Shown here: piece after piece, positions 14,076-15,151 of the stretch | Position numbering within the stretch: the first letter of the stretch is position 1 | Layout of the letters: each line of letters starts with the position of its first letter | NCBI GenBank assembly: GCA_964585635.1 | Contig: CAZPEV010000071.1 | Coordinates: forward strand, 1 to 15,151 | Length of the DNA stretch: 15,151 bases | Direction: 5' to 3' | From: CAZPEV01 sp964585635 | GTDB lineage: Bacteria > Zixibacteria > MSB-5A5 > GN15 > JAAZOE01 | Program-made: the position numbers and the translations under genes | The notes under the pieces: model-generated | Told to the model about the DNA's origin: nothing | Databases searched by the model: none | The model's input: only the letters and a program-made list of their open reading frames with translations

Positions 14076-14714
14076 ATGATAGAGTTTATTACCGCCGGTT
14101 TTTACGATTTGCTGCGGATGGTCAACGCCATCGATCCCCTCTACATCTATTTGACGCTGTTTGCGATTGCCTTCACGGAGAATATTTTTCCGCCCATCCC
14201 CGGCGACACCTTCACGATCATCGGCGGATACCTGGCTGCGACCGGCAAGCTTCACCTGATCGCGACCTTTCTGGTAATCATGAGCGGCACGATGCTGTCG
14301 ATCATGCTGGTCTACTATGTCGGTTATCGGGGCGGTCATGAGTATTTTGCCCGGAAGAATTTCCGTATCTTTTCGGTTGCCGATCTGGCGCGGGTAGACC
14401 GTTGGTTTGCCCGCCATGGCGCCGGGACGCTATTGATCAGCCGCTTTGTCGTCGGCGGCCGGGTAGCGATCGCGCTGGCCTCCGGGATAAGCAAATATCC
14501 GCCGGCGCTGATGTTTATGTACTCTCTGATATCGTCCATGCTCTTTCACGGCATCCTGATCTTTCTGACTTTCGCCGCCGACGCCTATGTCGACAACCTG
14601 GTCGAGGGCTTCAATGTCTACAGCAAAATAGTCTTGGCGATTCTGGCGGCTGCGCTTATACTGTGGCTTGTTATTGTGGCGCGAAGAATCATCTATGCCA
14701 AAAGAAAAGCTTAA
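14076..14714 (+). CDS. DedA family (VTT domain) membrane protein
   Basis: This 212-residue polytopic protein belongs to the DedA/VTT superfamily. Some members move undecaprenyl phosphate back across the inner membrane, others handle phospholipids. Family features are Glu35 followed by PPIPGD at 39-44 in the first re-entrant region, the GYxxG-like VGYRGGHEYF at 82-91, and SRFVVGGRVAIALASG at 122-137. The last normally reads F-x-R-F-I-P-G-x-R, so its proline is missing while both arginines (123, 129) remain. Several hydrophobic segments follow to a basic C-terminus. It starts 5 nt after ispF and overlaps ddl by 20 nt. The envelope context (isoprenoid precursors, then D-Ala-D-Ala ligase) suggests lipid-carrier recycling, but that is inference. 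Confidence 0.88.
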   Translation: MIEFITAGFYDLLRMVNAIDPLYIYLTLFAIAFTENIFPPIPGDTFTIIGGYLAATGKLHLIATFLVIMSGTMLSIMLVYYVGYRGGHEYFARKNFRIFSVADLARVDRWFARHGAGTLLISRFVVGGRVAIALASGISKYPPALMFMYSLISSMLFHGILIFLTFAADAYVDNLVEGFNVYSKIVLAILAAALILWLVIVARRIIYAKRKA

Positions 14715-15151
14715 TATTTTGGTGCTGGCCGGCGGTGAATCCTCGGAACGGGAAGTCTCCCTCACGTCGGCTGCCTCGATCGTTACCTCGCTGACCAGGT
14801 CGGGCCATGGGGTGCGAACCATCGATACCCTTGACGGCCATTATCTGGCCTTTGAATCAGGGCGGCTGATTTCCGCCGAGAAGGGATCGAACCCACCTGG
14901 GGCGACTTTGCCGGCCCGGACGATGCCGGGGATATCACCAGCGCTGGCCCAGGAATTGGGGAAAGTGAAACGGGGCGACATCGACGTCGTTCTGATCGGC
15001 CTTCATGGCGGTGTGGGCGAAAACGGCACCATTCAGGCGATCCTGGACCTTCTCGGGATACCCTATACCGGCTCCCCGATGACCGCTTCGGCTATCGCCA
15101 TGAACAAGGATATTGCCAAACGGGTAATGCGATCGCTCGATATTCCCACGG
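14695..15151 (+). CDS. ddl: D-alanine--D-alanine ligase, 5' part
   Basis: Ddl is the ATP-grasp enzyme that joins two D-alanines for the peptidoglycan pentapeptide. Only the first 152 codons are present; the gene is cut by the window edge. It begins MPKEKLNILVLAGGESSERE, continues VSLTSA, and has VLIGLHGGVGENGTIQAILD followed by LLGIPYTGSPMTASAIAMNK, which match the family N-terminal domain and start of the central domain. The catalytic-dyad glutamate of the EREVSL motif is present. The ATG lies inside the DedA gene with a 20-nt overlap, so it is probably translationally coupled. Whether it is the Ddl A- or B-type cannot be said. Confidence 0.95.
   Translation, partial: MPKEKLNILVLAGGESSEREVSLTSAASIVTSLTRSGHGVRTIDTLDGHYLAFESGRLISAEKGSNPPGATLPARTMPGISPALAQELGKVKRGDIDVVLIGLHGGVGENGTIQAILDLLGIPYTGSPMTASAIAMNKDIAKRVMRSLDIPT

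Overview
This is a gene-dense bacterial chromosome segment made of housekeeping genes: 17 complete protein genes plus one cut by the right edge. I see no insertion sequence, prophage, CRISPR array, tRNA or rRNA. The DNA is moderately GC-rich, and starts include ATG, GTG and TTG. The gene content (RuvCAB, MutS2, QueA, IspD/IspF of the MEP pathway, Ddl, CvpA, a DedA protein) shows a peptidoglycan-containing bacterium. The family variants and gene order look unlike Proteobacteria or Bacillota models. My loose guess is an uncultured FCB-type lineage such as Zixibacteria or a relative, but nothing here proves that.

The window splits into two divergent halves around an intergenic hub at 8407-8632. 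The left half (99-8406) is all on the minus strand: HIT protein, rpsU, yqeY, cvpA, mutS2, dnaG, an ASCH plus winged-helix protein, recN. A clear sigma70-type promoter sits just before rpsU. A textbook intrinsic terminator lies between cvpA and mutS2, and its U-tract touches the mutS2 start codon. From mutS2 on, mutS2-dnaG and ASCH-recN are spaced by 2 nt each. The run resembles a rearranged macromolecular-synthesis operon (rpsU-dnaG-rpoD of E. coli): S21 and primase are kept, yqeY-cvpA-mutS2 lie between them, and an ASCH/winged-helix gene sits where rpoD would be.

The right half (8633-15151) is all on the plus strand: yebC, ruvC, ruvA, ruvB, a DUF2905 membrane protein, queA, ispD, ispF, a DedA-family protein, ddl (partial). 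Most junctions overlap or are a few bases apart, so this is probably one long operon. Its first part resolves Holliday junctions. QueA modifies tRNA. The last part has a cell-envelope theme: IspD and IspF supply isoprenoid precursors (needed for undecaprenyl carrier), DedA proteins are linked to recycling that carrier, and Ddl makes D-Ala-D-Ala.

No plainly new multi-gene system is visible. The best leads are the terminator and leader ORF at the mutS2 start, an unusual MutS2 Smr motif, the ASCH/winged-helix protein in the rpoD position, a RuvA with a remodelled acidic-pin region, and a pair of competing inverted repeats over the HIT gene start.
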